Source of the DNA: an uncultured Muribaculaceae bacterium
Lineage (GTDB): Bacteria > Bacteroidota > Bacteroidia > Bacteroidales > Muribaculaceae
Length of the DNA stretch: 64,000 nt
Assembly: GCA_947178505.1 (NCBI GenBank)
Contig: CAMWYR010000003.1
Span: 1 to 64,000, forward strand
Reading direction: 5' to 3'
Both the position numbers and the translations under genes were made by a program. The notes under the pieces were generated by a model. That model worked only from the letters and a program-made list of their open reading frames with translations, did no database searches and was not told where the DNA came from. This document shows, one piece after another, positions 25,870 to 36,365 of the stretch; position 1 is the first letter of the stretch; the number at the start of each line of letters is the position of its first letter.

Positions 25870-27246
25870 TTATACGGGTTGTGCGCTCAGAATTTCCTTC
25901 ATTTCCGGCAACAGTCGGTCAATGTCGGCAGCCCCAAGCGTCATAAGAAGTTCAAAATTACTATTTTTTATCAGATTCAGCAAATCTTTTCTCTCACAGA
26001 GCAATTTTTCACCACAATTAACATTCCGCAAGATGATTTCAGAGGTCACACCCGGAATCGGAAGCTCACGCGCCGGATAAATCTCGGGCATAATCACACG
26101 GTCGGCCGCGCTGAGAGCTTCTGCGAATTCAGGAGCGAAATCACGGGTGCGCGTGTAGAGATGCGGCTGGAAGATTACTGTGAGCCGTCGCCCCGGATAG
26201 AGCTTCCTGACCGACTCGATGGAGGCCCTCACCTCGTTGGGCGAGTGAGCGTAGTCGTCGATGAGCACCGGGCCGCAGGGGCGTTCTGTTCCGTCGAGCC
26301 AGACCTCAAAGCGCCGCTTGGCACCCTTGAAGGTGGAGAGTCCGCGACGCACGTCGTCGGGAGTGGCTCCTGCGGTCAGAGCGGCCGCAGCGGCGGCTAC
26401 AGCATTGTCGATATTGATTTCCACCGGCACTCCGGGGCTCAGATTCTCAATTCTCAGGCCGTTAGGGCCTACGAGCGTGAACGATATGCAGCCTTCGCCG
26501 TAAGCGATATTCTCGGCATGCCAGTCGCCTTCGCCTATGCCGTAGGTCTGCACGGTGACGCCTGCCTGCACGTCGGGATGCATCTTTAGGCCGGTGTGCA
26601 TGATGAGCGTGCCGCCGGGGCGGACAAGCGACGTGAAGTGGCTGAATGCCTCCAGATAATGAGCCTCATCGCCGTAGATGTCAAGATGATCAGGGTCGGT
26701 GGAGGTGATTACGGCGATATGGGGAGTCAGATGATGGAACGAACGGTCATATTCATCCGCCTCGATCACGCTAACGCGCGATTGCTCGTTGAGCACGAGA
26801 TTTGAGTCGATATTGCGGAGGATCCCGCCGAGAAAGGCTGTGCATCCGACGGCAGACTCGCGCAGGATATTAGCCACCATAGAGGAGGTAGTGGTCTTTC
26901 CGTGACTTCCGGCCACGCAGATTGCCTCCGTGTCGCGGGTGATGCGGCCGAGCAGGGCAGCGCGCTTAATCACCTCGAAGCCATTGTCGCGGAAGTAGGA
27001 AAGTATCTTATTGTCGGCAGGCACGGCGGGCGTATATACCACGAGCGTTTCCTCCGGATTGCGGAAGTCGTCGGGAATCTCGTCGACCGAATCAGTATAC
27101 GTCATCAGGGCGCCCTCTTCGGCAAGGCGGTCGGTAAGGTTGGACTCCGTGCGGTCATAACCGGCGATCTGCGCACCGTGGCGCAGGAAATATCTTACAA
27201 GATTGGCCATGCCTATTCCGCCGGCCCCTACAAAATAGAGTTTCAT
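25870..27246 (-). CDS. murC: UDP-N-acetylmuramate--L-alanine ligase
   Basis: This 458-residue Mur ligase has GAGGIGMANL at the N-terminus and the ATP motif GSHGKTTTSSM. DDYAHSPNEVRA lies in the C-terminal part. It adds L-alanine to UDP-MurNAc, the first step of stem-peptide synthesis. Its start overlaps the murG stop by 4 bases (ATGA), so the two are coupled. Confidence 0.96.
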   Translation of the reverse strand: MKLYFVGAGGIGMANLVRYFLRHGAQIAGYDRTESNLTDRLAEEGALMTYTDSVDEIPDDFRNPEETLVVYTPAVPADNKILSYFRDNGFEVIKRAALLGRITRDTEAICVAGSHGKTTTSSMVANILRESAVGCTAFLGGILRNIDSNLVLNEQSRVSVIEADEYDRSFHHLTPHIAVITSTDPDHLDIYGDEAHYLEAFSHFTSLVRPGGTLIMHTGLKMHPDVQAGVTVQTYGIGEGDWHAENIAYGEGCISFTLVGPNGLRIENLSPGVPVEINIDNAVAAAAAALTAGATPDDVRRGLSTFKGAKRRFEVWLDGTERPCGPVLIDDYAHSPNEVRASIESVRKLYPGRRLTVIFQPHLYTRTRDFAPEFAEALSAADRVIMPEIYPARELPIPGVTSEIILRNVNCGEKLLCERKDLLNLIKNSNFELLMTLGAADIDRLLPEMKEILSAQPV

Positions 27247-28343
27247 TTGCTTCCTATAATTTTTTCCACTTCATCCACAATGAGTTCGTCGCTGTCGCGC
27301 ATGGCGAGTGCGGCGATATTGCGTTTCATCTCTTCGCGGGCCTTTTTATCCTGCATGAGGCTGATTGCGGCATCCACAAGTTTGTCGGTAGCTTCCGCAT
27401 CGGGAATCAGGATTGCGGCGCCGCGGTCGGAAAGTGCGCGGGCATTCTTGGTCTGATGATCTTCCGACACGTTGGGCGAAGGCACGAGAATGCAGGGCTT
27501 GGCGAGAATCTCGAGTTCGGAGATTGCGCCTGCGCCTGCGCGGCTCACCACGACGTCGGCAGCGGCGTAAGCCGAGGCCATGTCGGTGATGAAGGGAGTC
27601 ACGACCGTACCCTTGAGCCCTTTGGCGGCCTTCTGGCCGCGGTCGCCGAAGTTCTTGCCCGTCTGCCATATCACCTGGATTCCGGCGTCGGTGAGACGTC
27701 TGATATCGCGCTCAAGGCTCTCGTTGAGGGTGCGCGCTCCCAGCGAACCGCCGACAATCAGCAGGGTAGGGCGCTCGGCTGCCAGCCCGAAGCTCTCACG
27801 TGCCTTTCCGGCGTCAAGATCACTGCGTGTCAGGTCCTTACGCACCGGATTGCCGGTCTTTATGATGCTTTCGGCCGGAAAGAAGCGCTCCATATCATCG
27901 TAAGCCACGCATATCCTGCGGGCTTTCTTGGCGAGAAGCTTGTTGGTGACTCCGGCGTAGGAATTCTGTTCCTGAATCAGCGTGGGCACCCCGGCCTTCT
28001 GGGCGGCCTTGAGGGTCGGCCCCGAACAATATCCGCCGACGCCGATAGCGATGTCGGGCTTGAATTCCTTCACGATATCGCGGGCCATGGTCATGCTCTT
28101 ACGCAGCTTGAGCAGCACGCCGAGATTGCGCCAGAGGCGCTTACGGTCGAACCCGGCTACCGGGAGCCCCTTGATGGGGTAGCCGGCCGCCGGTACCTTT
28201 TCCATCTCCATGCGGTTTTCGGCTCCGACGAATAGTATATCCGCGTCGAGGCGCCGCTTTATGGCGTTGGCTATCGAGAGAGCGGGGAAGATGTGGCCTC
28301 CGGTGCCACCTCCGCTGATCAGAATCTTATATTTCTTTGCCAT
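27243..28343 (-). CDS. murG: UDP-GlcNAc:MurNAc-(pentapeptide)-PP-undecaprenol transferase
   Basis: This 366-residue GT-B enzyme starts KILISGGGTGGHIFPAL and has GVGGYCSGPT, IQEQNSYAGV, VGGSLGARTLNE and the UDP-binding SRAGAGAISELE. It makes lipid II at the inner face of the membrane. It overlaps murC by 4 bases and lies 66 bases from ftsW. Confidence 0.97.
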   Translation of the reverse strand: MAKKYKILISGGGTGGHIFPALSIANAIKRRLDADILFVGAENRMEMEKVPAAGYPIKGLPVAGFDRKRLWRNLGVLLKLRKSMTMARDIVKEFKPDIAIGVGGYCSGPTLKAAQKAGVPTLIQEQNSYAGVTNKLLAKKARRICVAYDDMERFFPAESIIKTGNPVRKDLTRSDLDAGKARESFGLAAERPTLLIVGGSLGARTLNESLERDIRRLTDAGIQVIWQTGKNFGDRGQKAAKGLKGTVVTPFITDMASAYAAADVVVSRAGAGAISELEILAKPCILVPSPNVSEDHQTKNARALSDRGAAILIPDAEATDKLVDAAISLMQDKKAREEMKRNIAALAMRDSDELIVDEVEKIIGSK

Positions 28344-28409
28344 TGTCGTGTGAAGGATTATCTGATTGAAATTAACTTAGCAAGCCCGGATTCCCGCCGG
28401 GATAAGGGT

Positions 28410-29885
28410 TTATTTACCGGCGGAATAGTTGGCTGCCTGCATATCTTCGGGGAGGGCATTCTTCTCGGCGTTGATATGCGAGCGGTCACCCGAGGTGGCG
28501 GCGAAGCGGGCCACTGAGAGCATGATGCCGAGGGCGGCCGACATGACTATCACCGATGTGCCTCCCTTGGAGATGAAGGGGAGCGGCTGGCCCGACACGG
28601 GGAAGAGACCTGTGACGATGGCCATGTGCACGAGCGCCTGGAACACAATCATCACCGCACACCCGAGAATCAGGAAGGCCGGGAAAGCGCGCGAGCATTT
28701 ATAGGCTATTCGCCCGGCGCGGGCCACGAGCAGAAGGAAAAGCACCAGCACAATGGCGCCGCCTACGAACCCCGTATCCTCCACAATAATCGAATAGATA
28801 TAGTCGGAGAAGGCGAGAGGCAGACGCGCACTCTCGCGGGAGTTGCCGGGCCCTTGGCCGAAAAGGCCTCCGTTGGCCTGGGAGAACTTGGCGAACATCA
28901 CCTGACGGTTCAAGTCGTCGATAGGATCGGAGGGCTTGACGCCACGCAGGAAGCGCTTCACACGGTTACCCTGCGTGCCGGTTCGGTCGATTTGCTTTGA
29001 TCCGCGGTTAACCACGCCTCTCCCGCCTGCCTGAACCATAAGTTCCTGACGCTCCACGACATCATCATATTCCGTGGCGCTCGGAGTCATGTATTTCACC
29101 ACAAACAGTCCTCCGGCGGCTACTGCATACACCACCATTACCGTAATGAACTTCTTCATCTGAATGCCTCCTATCAGCATCATGCAGATGCTCACGCCCA
29201 TGAGGAGCAATGTGTTGGTCAGACCATTTTTCCAGAGACAAGCGCTGAACACTACGACCACTATGGCCGCCGTGATGATACCTGTGTTCGTTACGCCTCC
29301 GCGGGTCTGATTCTTACCCAATATGGAGGCGAGCAGACACACCACCGTGAGCTTCACCATCTCAGCGGGCTGGATTGTGATTCCGGCGAATACGAGCGCG
29401 CGCTGCGCTCCGTTATATTCGACGCCGAACAGACTTGACGCCACCAGCAGCCCGAGCGACAGGATGGCGAATAGCCAGGCGAACTTATTGAACAGCGTAT
29501 AGGGCGTCTTCTGAAGCCAGAGCACGATTCCGAAGCCGATGAGCAGGAAGATGCCGTGGCGGATCAGCGGACCATACACATTATTGCCGGCCACTTCCGT
29601 GGAAGAGGCACTGAAAAGCTCCACCACGCTGATGATGAGCAAGAATATGTAGATGCCCCAGATGTAGGGATCAGGGCGACCCTTCTTCTTGTTGAGAGCC
29701 GCCACCTTGGCGCTCTCGCTCTTAGCGGAGGATCCGGCACCCGCCGCCGCAGTGGCCTTCGCATTAACATTCTCGGAGATGCCGGGGCGGTTCTTACCCG
29801 GAGGCTCCTGACGCACCGGGGGCTCTACCGGCACACCATCGATGGTCTCGCGGATTTCAAGATCTTCAAGCAGTTCGTTATCCAT
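28410..29885 (-). CDS. ftsW: FtsW/RodA-type SEDS peptidoglycan polymerase
   Basis: This 491-residue protein has a soluble N-terminal tail of about 70 residues rich in Ala and Pro. About ten transmembrane helices follow, with SEDS motifs (QPAEMVKLTVV; GQGPGNSRESARLPLAFSDYIYS; SGQPLPFISKGGTS). It polymerises lipid II and works with FtsI in the septum. Position in the dcw cluster supports FtsW over RodA. The long soluble N-terminus is more extended than in E. coli FtsW. Confidence 0.94.
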   Translation of the reverse strand: MDNELLEDLEIRETIDGVPVEPPVRQEPPGKNRPGISENVNAKATAAAGAGSSAKSESAKVAALNKKKGRPDPYIWGIYIFLLIISVVELFSASSTEVAGNNVYGPLIRHGIFLLIGFGIVLWLQKTPYTLFNKFAWLFAILSLGLLVASSLFGVEYNGAQRALVFAGITIQPAEMVKLTVVCLLASILGKNQTRGGVTNTGIITAAIVVVVFSACLWKNGLTNTLLLMGVSICMMLIGGIQMKKFITVMVVYAVAAGGLFVVKYMTPSATEYDDVVERQELMVQAGGRGVVNRGSKQIDRTGTQGNRVKRFLRGVKPSDPIDDLNRQVMFAKFSQANGGLFGQGPGNSRESARLPLAFSDYIYSIIVEDTGFVGGAIVLVLFLLLVARAGRIAYKCSRAFPAFLILGCAVMIVFQALVHMAIVTGLFPVSGQPLPFISKGGTSVIVMSAALGIMLSVARFAATSGDRSHINAEKNALPEDMQAANYSAGK

Positions 29886-29946
29886 TGATTGTCAGATTGT
29901 AAGCTTATATAAAGATTATTTACGGATAAATAGAGGGGCAGGAGAA

Positions 29947-31302
29947 TTATTTAAGTTTGCGCACGGCCTCCTTGAAACGGTCGCCGCGGTCTTCATAACT
30001 CGTGAACAGGTCAAAACTTGCGCAACAGGGAGAGAGGAGCACGGTGTCGCCTTCGGCTGCCAGTTCTGCACATGCAGTCACGGCCTCCTCGAGTGAATGA
30101 GTATCACGGATTTCGGGCACCTTGCCGGAGAAGAAGTCGAGCAGCTTGGCATTATCCTTGCCCATGCAGACGATCGCCTTCACCTTCTCGCTGACGAGGG
30201 CCTCGATTTCAGAGTAGTCATTACCCTTATCCTTGCCTCCGAGTATGAGCACGGTAGGCGTAGTCATACTCTCGAGAGCATACCATGTGGAATTGACGTT
30301 GGTGGCCTTGGAGTCGTTGATCCAGCGCACGCCGTTGATGGTGTCGACCAACTCAAGACGATGCTCTACGGCCTCGAAATCCTCCAGAGCGTGGCGGATG
30401 GTGTCTTTCTTAATGTTGAGGATGCTGGCGGAGAGTCCGGCAGCCATGGAGTTGTAGAGATTGTGCAGGCCGGTAAGCGAAAGGCGGTCGCGGGGAATAT
30501 CCCACACTTCCATGGGAGTCTCGAAGCGCACGATGCCATCCTCCACGTAAGCCTTCGTGTCTTCCTGACGGAATTCACTGAAAGGCATTCGGATAGCCTC
30601 GATCTGCATCTGCTTTATCTGCTCGCGCACCACGGGATCATCCTGCCAGTAGATGAAATAGTCTTCCGGACCCTGATTCTGGAGGATACGGAACTTCGCT
30701 GCCACATAGTTCTCCATCTTATGGTCGTAGCGATCCATATGGTCGGGAGTGATGTTGGTGATGACAGCGATACCGGCCTTGAAATCATACATGTTCTCGA
30801 GCTGGAAACTTGAAAGCTCAATGACGTAGACGTCATGATGCTCGCGCGCCACCTGCAGGGCCATGCTCTTACCCACATTTCCGGCCAGACCGACGTTGAG
30901 TCCCGCCTCCTTTAGGATATGATAGGTCAGCAGAGTAGTGGTGGTCTTACCGTTGCTTCCGGTGATGCAGATCATCTTGGCGTCGGTATAGCGTCCGGCG
31001 AACTCTATTTCCGAGAGGATAGGGGTGCCCCTCTCGGCAAATTTTCTCACGAGCGGCGCCGTCGGAGGGATGCCGGGGCTCTTTATCACGATATCGGCAT
31101 TGAGAAGGCGCTCCTCCGAGTGGCCTCCTTCCTCGTAAGGAATTCCTTCTTCCTCAAGCATTTCCTTATAGCGAGGCTTTATCTCGCCCATATCGCTGAG
31201 GAACACTTCCATTCCTTTAGTCTTCCCCAGGATGGCTGCACCGACACCGCTTTCGCCACCACCCAGTATCACAAGTTTATCTCTTTTATTTTCGGTCATC
31301 AT
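29947..31302 (-). CDS. murD: UDP-N-acetylmuramoyl-L-alanine--D-glutamate ligase
   Basis: This 451-residue Mur ligase has an N-terminal GGGESGVGAAILG Rossmann segment, the ATP motif GSNGKTTTTLL, and NDSKATNVNSTWYAL. GGKDKGNDYSE lies in the C-terminal domain. It adds D-glutamate. The start shares one base with the mraY stop and the gene is 61 bases from ftsW. Confidence 0.97.
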   Translation of the reverse strand: MMTENKRDKLVILGGGESGVGAAILGKTKGMEVFLSDMGEIKPRYKEMLEEEGIPYEEGGHSEERLLNADIVIKSPGIPPTAPLVRKFAERGTPILSEIEFAGRYTDAKMICITGSNGKTTTTLLTYHILKEAGLNVGLAGNVGKSMALQVAREHHDVYVIELSSFQLENMYDFKAGIAVITNITPDHMDRYDHKMENYVAAKFRILQNQGPEDYFIYWQDDPVVREQIKQMQIEAIRMPFSEFRQEDTKAYVEDGIVRFETPMEVWDIPRDRLSLTGLHNLYNSMAAGLSASILNIKKDTIRHALEDFEAVEHRLELVDTINGVRWINDSKATNVNSTWYALESMTTPTVLILGGKDKGNDYSEIEALVSEKVKAIVCMGKDNAKLLDFFSGKVPEIRDTHSLEEAVTACAELAAEGDTVLLSPCCASFDLFTSYEDRGDRFKEAVRKLK

Positions 31303-32576
31303 TATCTAATCTTGAGCGTTACGAACGTAAGGGCAGCGAGAAGCATGCCGACAATCCAGAAACGAGTCACTATCTTATTCTCGGGCATTGCCTGAGAAGG
31401 GAAATTCCATTTCACCATCGCGCCGGGTTCGGCGGCCTTCTGGAAATGATGGTGGAGGGGAGTCATCTTGAAGATACGGCGTCCGGCGCCATACTTCTTC
31501 TTAGTATACTTGAAATAGCTCACCTGCATAACCACCGATAGATCTTCGAGGAAGAATATGAGGCAGAGGAGCGGAATGAGCAACTCCTTGCGTATCAGGA
31601 TGGCAAACACGGCGATAACGCCCCCGAGCGTAAGCGAGCCGGTGTCGCCCATGAACACCTGTGCCGGGTAGGCATTGTACCAGAGGAAGCCCACGAGCGC
31701 GCCGATAAACGAAGCGGCATAGACCACCAGTTCGGCTGAGCCGGGGATATACATGATATTCAGATAGCTCGAGTAAATCACGTTACCGCCCAGATAAGCC
31801 ATAATCAGCAGGGCGACGCCTATGATGGCCGAGGTGCCTGCGCAGAGGCCGTCGACACCATCGGTGAGATTGGCGCCGTTGCTGACTGCCGTGACCACGA
31901 TGACGACCACCAACACAAATACGAGCCAGCCGAGAGTCTCGGCTGCCTGGCGATCTTTTATCCACGACGTGAGCCACTGATAATTGAAGTTATTGTTCTT
32001 CACGAAGGGAATCGTGGTCTGAGGAGCCTTTATCTCATCCTTCGACACGGTGATTTCCGTAACCGTCTCATTATCATGGATTATCTCACGCTCGAAATTC
32101 TCGCTCATGGTAATCGAGGGTGAGAGCCACATCGTGATACCCACCAGCAGACCGAGACCTACCTGACCAGTGACCTTATATTTTCCCTGAAGGCCGTCTT
32201 TGTTGTGGAACTTGAGCTTGCGGTAGTCGTCGAGAAAACCAATAGCGCCCATCCATAGCGTGGCCACAATCATAAGTATCAGGTAGATATTGGAGAGATT
32301 GCCGATAAGCAGGCAGGGCACCAACGTGGAGAGAATGATTATGATACCTCCCATTGTGGGAGTGCCCTTCTTCGACATCTGCCCCTCGAGTCCGAGATTT
32401 CTCACATCCTCGCCGATCTGCATACGCTGAAGGCGGCGGATGATATGATGACCGAACACGAGCGCGATCACCAGCGCGATTGCAAACGAGATGCCGGCGC
32501 GAAAAGTAATATAGTTCATCAGGTTGTGACCCGGCCAATGCCAGCCTTCAACCACGTCTATCAGCCAATATATCAT
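31302..32576 (-). CDS. mraY: Phospho-MurNAc-pentapeptide transferase
   Basis: This 424-residue protein has about ten transmembrane helices. The MraY signatures are KKGTPTMGG, FLDDYRKLK, NLTDGVDGLC and MGDTGSLTLGG, plus the periplasmic-side FKMTPLHHHF. An insertion between helices (about residues 150-210) is typical of Bacteroidota forms and explains the length. It makes lipid I. It lies 53 bases after murE. Confidence 0.96.
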   Translation of the reverse strand: MIYWLIDVVEGWHWPGHNLMNYITFRAGISFAIALVIALVFGHHIIRRLQRMQIGEDVRNLGLEGQMSKKGTPTMGGIIIILSTLVPCLLIGNLSNIYLILMIVATLWMGAIGFLDDYRKLKFHNKDGLQGKYKVTGQVGLGLLVGITMWLSPSITMSENFEREIIHDNETVTEITVSKDEIKAPQTTIPFVKNNNFNYQWLTSWIKDRQAAETLGWLVFVLVVVIVVTAVSNGANLTDGVDGLCAGTSAIIGVALLIMAYLGGNVIYSSYLNIMYIPGSAELVVYAASFIGALVGFLWYNAYPAQVFMGDTGSLTLGGVIAVFAILIRKELLIPLLCLIFFLEDLSVVMQVSYFKYTKKKYGAGRRIFKMTPLHHHFQKAAEPGAMVKWNFPSQAMPENKIVTRFWIVGMLLAALTFVTLKIR

Positions 32577-32629
32577 TGCTGCTTAACTCTTTGAAGTTAT
32601 AATGATTAGAAATGATATTGGAACTGCCG

Positions 32630-34093
32630 TCACTTTCTGGCGTCAAGCTCACGACTCACTTCCTCACGGTCGTCGAAATGATGGCGCACGCCATTGACTT
32701 CCTGATAAGGCTCATGGCCCTTACCTGCCACGAGCACTACCGAACCGGGGGTTGCCATGCGGATGGCCGTGTTGATTGCCTCGCGGCGGTCGGTGATGCA
32801 GATTGTGCGGCGGAGCTCATCTTCAGTAAGCCCTGCGCGCATTGCCTCGATGATATCCTCGGGGCGCTCGGTGCGCGGATTGTCGCTCGTAAGAATAAGC
32901 AGATCGGAACGACAGGCTGCCTCGCGAGCCATAATCGGACGCTTGCCATGGTCGCGGTCGCCGCCGGCACCGACAACGGTCGTGATCTTACCCTCATTAC
33001 CAACAACTTCGCGTATAGTGTCAAGCACATTCACCAGTGCGTCAGGCGTGTGCGCATAGTCAACGATCGCAGTTACGCCATCGGCTGAGCGGAAGGTCTG
33101 GAAGCGTCCGGCCACAGGCACGAGACGGCTCATATTTACCGCTACCTCCTCTTCGGGGAAACCGGTAAGGATCGAGGCGCCATAGACGGCCGTGAGGTTA
33201 TAGGCATTGAAGCGGCCTGTGAAGTTCACCTCAATGTCGCGGCCGTTGAGCTGCAGGAGCGTGCCGTCGAGGCGAGTCTCAAGAATCTTGCAACGGAAAT
33301 CGGCTTCCGAACGCAGCGAGTAGGTGTAGACCTTGGCGCGCGTGTTCTGCACCATGTATGCGCTCGCTTTGTCGTCGGCATTGACGAGTGCGAAGGCATC
33401 GGCGGGGAGGGAGTCGAAGAAGATTTTCTTGGCGTTCATATAATTCTCCACCGTGCCGTGATAATCGAGATGGTCGCGGGTAAGGTTGGAGAAGACGGCA
33501 CCTGCGAAGCGGAGGCCGGAGATACGGTGCTGCTGGGCGGCATGGCTCGACACTTCCATAAACGCATAGTCACATCCGGCCTCAACCATCTCAGCGAGCA
33601 AAGAGTTGAGTGTCAGCGGGTCGGGAGTGGTGTGTGTGGTGGGAATCGCACGACCTTCGATGTAGTTGCATACAGTTGAGAGAAGTCCGGCCTTATAGCC
33701 TTCGAGGCGTGCCATCTCGTAAAGGAGGGTGGCTGTAGTGGTCTTACCGTTAGTGCCTGTCACTCCGACGAGTTTCAGATGAGTGGAGGGATATCCATAC
33801 CATGCGGAAGCCAGGAGGCCGAGAGCCTCTGCGGAGTCGGCCACACGGATATAGGTGATGCCCTGCTCGAGAGCCGCCGGGAGCTCCTCGCATACGATTG
33901 CCCCGACGTGAGTGCTGGCAACTACGGGAATATATTTATGTCCGTCGGTGGTCACACCGCGAACCGCAACGAAAAGCGAGTCTTTCTCTACCTTGCGCGA
34001 ATCGCTGTGAACGCCGATGATGTTCTTGTCAGTTTCTCCGATCACTTCAAGAGGTCTGATGTCCTCGATGAGCTTTGATAGTTTGATCGTCAT
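32630..34093 (-). CDS. murE: UDP-MurNAc-L-Ala-D-Glu ligase, meso-diaminopimelate type
   Basis: This 487-residue Mur ligase has the ATP motif GTNGKTTTATL (about residue 114), HTTPDPLTLN, YAHTPDALVNV and, near residue 404, SDNPRTE. The DNPR tetrad is the known meso-DAP specificity loop of MurE, so the wall should be of the DAP type. It lies 51 bases after ftsI and upstream of mraY. Confidence 0.96.
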   Translation of the reverse strand: MTIKLSKLIEDIRPLEVIGETDKNIIGVHSDSRKVEKDSLFVAVRGVTTDGHKYIPVVASTHVGAIVCEELPAALEQGITYIRVADSAEALGLLASAWYGYPSTHLKLVGVTGTNGKTTTATLLYEMARLEGYKAGLLSTVCNYIEGRAIPTTHTTPDPLTLNSLLAEMVEAGCDYAFMEVSSHAAQQHRISGLRFAGAVFSNLTRDHLDYHGTVENYMNAKKIFFDSLPADAFALVNADDKASAYMVQNTRAKVYTYSLRSEADFRCKILETRLDGTLLQLNGRDIEVNFTGRFNAYNLTAVYGASILTGFPEEEVAVNMSRLVPVAGRFQTFRSADGVTAIVDYAHTPDALVNVLDTIREVVGNEGKITTVVGAGGDRDHGKRPIMAREAACRSDLLILTSDNPRTERPEDIIEAMRAGLTEDELRRTICITDRREAINTAIRMATPGSVVLVAGKGHEPYQEVNGVRHHFDDREEVSRELDARK

Positions 34094-34143
34094 GGGATTA
34101 TCCGTTTTTATAGTTGTTCGGTTGCTTTAATTCAGAAGTAAAA

Positions 34144-36273
34144 TCAATTGCGAAGAGTTAGGGTTATGTCATCACCGCGCTTGAAGACGGTGCCCGCGGG
34201 GCGCGACTGAGCCACCACGTGGCCGGCACCCGATGTGCGCACGTTGAGTCCCGACGACTCCAGCACCTTGAGAGCCGAGGGAATATCGAGCCCGATAACG
34301 TCGGGCACGCCGCCGTTTGACACTTCAGCAGGACTCTTGAGGCTCTTAAGTTTGTTTATGCCGAGAGCCGACGCCAGTTTATTGAAACTATGGCCGACGG
34401 CTGCCGCCAGCACCGGAGTCGACTCCTTGCGTTCTGCCGTGAAGGTAGAGGCGTTACGGAGCAGGCCGCGCGAATACATCTTGATGGCCATATTCTTCAC
34501 CACCTGCCCCGACGTGCGGTTGGCCGAACTGCCTGCGCCCGACATAACGAGAGCCATGCAGGAATACTGAGGCTCCTCATAGGGGAAGAACCCGGCGAAC
34601 GCATAGCGGCGCTTGGCAGTGTTATATACGCCTTTCTCAACGGGATAGGCCGTGCCGGTCTTGCCGACCACGCATACGCGGTCGTCGCGCACGAGACGCG
34701 CCGTGCCGTGTTCGCCCCACACGACTTCACGGATGCATTCGCGCACCTTGCGCGCCGTGGCGGGCGAGCAGATGCTGTCGCGGATATATTCTATCTTGAG
34801 CACCGAGTCGCGTCCATCCTCATCAATGAGACTCTTTACAAGGTGCGGACGCACGTACTTGCCATCGTTGGCGATGGCATTGTAGACGGAGAGTGTGAAG
34901 AGGGGAGGGAGCTCGGTATTGTAGCCGTAGGCCTGACGCGCCAGGTCAAGATGGCGTGCCGTCATGGTGATGTTGTTGCCACGGCTATCCTTGTCGACGA
35001 GGCGGCGGATACGCGGCGTGCACTCCCCTGCGATGCCCGAACGTATGGGCTCGAAGAAGCCGAGTCCGGCGAGCCGCTCATACCATTTCTCCGGATTCTG
35101 CGAATATCCGCGGAAGATAACGCGCGATATTCCGGTGTTTGACGATTGCTCGATCACCTGCTTCATATTCTTCATGCCGCCGCCATGCGGGTCGGACGTC
35201 TTCATGAACGGGCTGCAGTCGACCAGATCATTGACCGACTTCACAAGGCCATCTTCGAATGCGATCATCAGAGAAATAGGCTTCATCACAGAGCCCGGTT
35301 CGTATGGAAGCACGGCGCGGTTGAGCGCCTCGCCGTAGGTGCCGTTATCAAGCAGTTCGATATTGGAAATCGCTTTTATCTCGCCCGTCTTCACTTCCAT
35401 CAGGATTGCCGTGCCCCACTCGGCGTGGGCCTCGGCGCAAATCTTATGGAGTTCTTCCTCGAGCATATCCTGCAAGTCGATATCGATTGTGGTGCGGATA
35501 TCGAAACCACGGCGGGGAGGAGTCGTAACCCAGTTGGTAATACCCTGAGTGAGAGCCACTTTCTTAGCAAATCCCGGATGGCCGTATAGGAGCGAGTCGA
35601 GGTCTTTCTCAAGCCCTGAGTATCCGTGAATCTGTCCGGTCTCACGGTTTTCGTTCACACGTCCGACACTTCTGTAGGCCATTTTACCGAAAGGATAGAT
35701 ACGCACGTTGCGCCCCTCCTTATAGAGCGGGAGGCGCGAGCCCTTCCCCGGCATGTCCTTGATGAAGGGGAAATTGCGGATGCGGTCGAAGTCGTAAAGC
35801 GTCTTCTTCTGGGCCAGACGCAGCGAGCGGGTGCGCACTGTGTCGGCCTTCTCAAATTCCTTTTTCAGGCGCGTGTGCCAGGAATACTTGGCAATCGTGT
35901 CGCGGGGCTGGCTCATCAGGTTGCTGATGCGCGGATAATAGTGATCGAGAGAATCGGCGAGCGAGTCGATCGAACTCCAGGGAATCACCTTCATCTTCTT
36001 GATCTTATCGTGACGGAGGTCGAGCTTGATATCGTAGACGCGGAGATTGCATGCAAGTATATTGCCGTTGTCGGCGAGTATGTTTCCGCGTTCGGGGCTA
36101 ATCGTATCGATACGCGAGAGCTCGGCGCGCGCACGACTGTTCCAGGCGTTGGCCTCGATCACCGTCGTATTGAAAAGTTTGATGAGCACGAGCACGCCGA
36201 AAAATACGAACACAATCGAGAGGAGTCCGTATCGGAATAATATATGCGTCTTATTATTCTTCTTAGCTGCCAT
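34144..36273 (-). CDS. ftsI: FtsI-type class B penicillin-binding protein with a C-terminal PASTA domain
   Basis: This 709-residue protein has one N-terminal membrane anchor (about residues 13-35), a dimerisation/pedestal region and a transpeptidase domain. The catalytic motifs are SVMK (SxxK), SSN and KTG (VGKTGTAYPV). One PASTA domain ends the protein (PDVIGLDIPSALKVLESSGL to the C-terminus). It crosslinks septal peptidoglycan together with FtsW. PASTA is usual in some Bacteroidota FtsI proteins but not in E. coli FtsI. The gene lies 92 bases after ftsL, with a GC-rich intergenic stretch between them. Confidence 0.95.
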   Translation of the reverse strand: MAAKKNNKTHILFRYGLLSIVFVFFGVLVLIKLFNTTVIEANAWNSRARAELSRIDTISPERGNILADNGNILACNLRVYDIKLDLRHDKIKKMKVIPWSSIDSLADSLDHYYPRISNLMSQPRDTIAKYSWHTRLKKEFEKADTVRTRSLRLAQKKTLYDFDRIRNFPFIKDMPGKGSRLPLYKEGRNVRIYPFGKMAYRSVGRVNENRETGQIHGYSGLEKDLDSLLYGHPGFAKKVALTQGITNWVTTPPRRGFDIRTTIDIDLQDMLEEELHKICAEAHAEWGTAILMEVKTGEIKAISNIELLDNGTYGEALNRAVLPYEPGSVMKPISLMIAFEDGLVKSVNDLVDCSPFMKTSDPHGGGMKNMKQVIEQSSNTGISRVIFRGYSQNPEKWYERLAGLGFFEPIRSGIAGECTPRIRRLVDKDSRGNNITMTARHLDLARQAYGYNTELPPLFTLSVYNAIANDGKYVRPHLVKSLIDEDGRDSVLKIEYIRDSICSPATARKVRECIREVVWGEHGTARLVRDDRVCVVGKTGTAYPVEKGVYNTAKRRYAFAGFFPYEEPQYSCMALVMSGAGSSANRTSGQVVKNMAIKMYSRGLLRNASTFTAERKESTPVLAAAVGHSFNKLASALGINKLKSLKSPAEVSNGGVPDVIGLDIPSALKVLESSGLNVRTSGAGHVVAQSRPAGTVFKRGDDITLTLRN

Positions 36274-36365
36274 TTAAGTTTTCCCTTTATCCCTGTGGGG
36301 TAGCGTTAAATATTGATGCGGTTAGTGTAGGTGGTTCATGCGGGCCTACCCGGGGCCCGGGGGGG

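Noticed and set aside
34213-34225. CCACGTGG in ftsI as a second parS site
   Set aside because: Only the core CACGTG matches; the flanking GTT/AAC bases needed by ParB are missing and it lies in a coding gene.
36340-36365. GC-rich stretch with a G7 run between ftsL and ftsI
   Set aside because: Non-coding, short, and not placed to shift a frame; no evidence that it switches anything.
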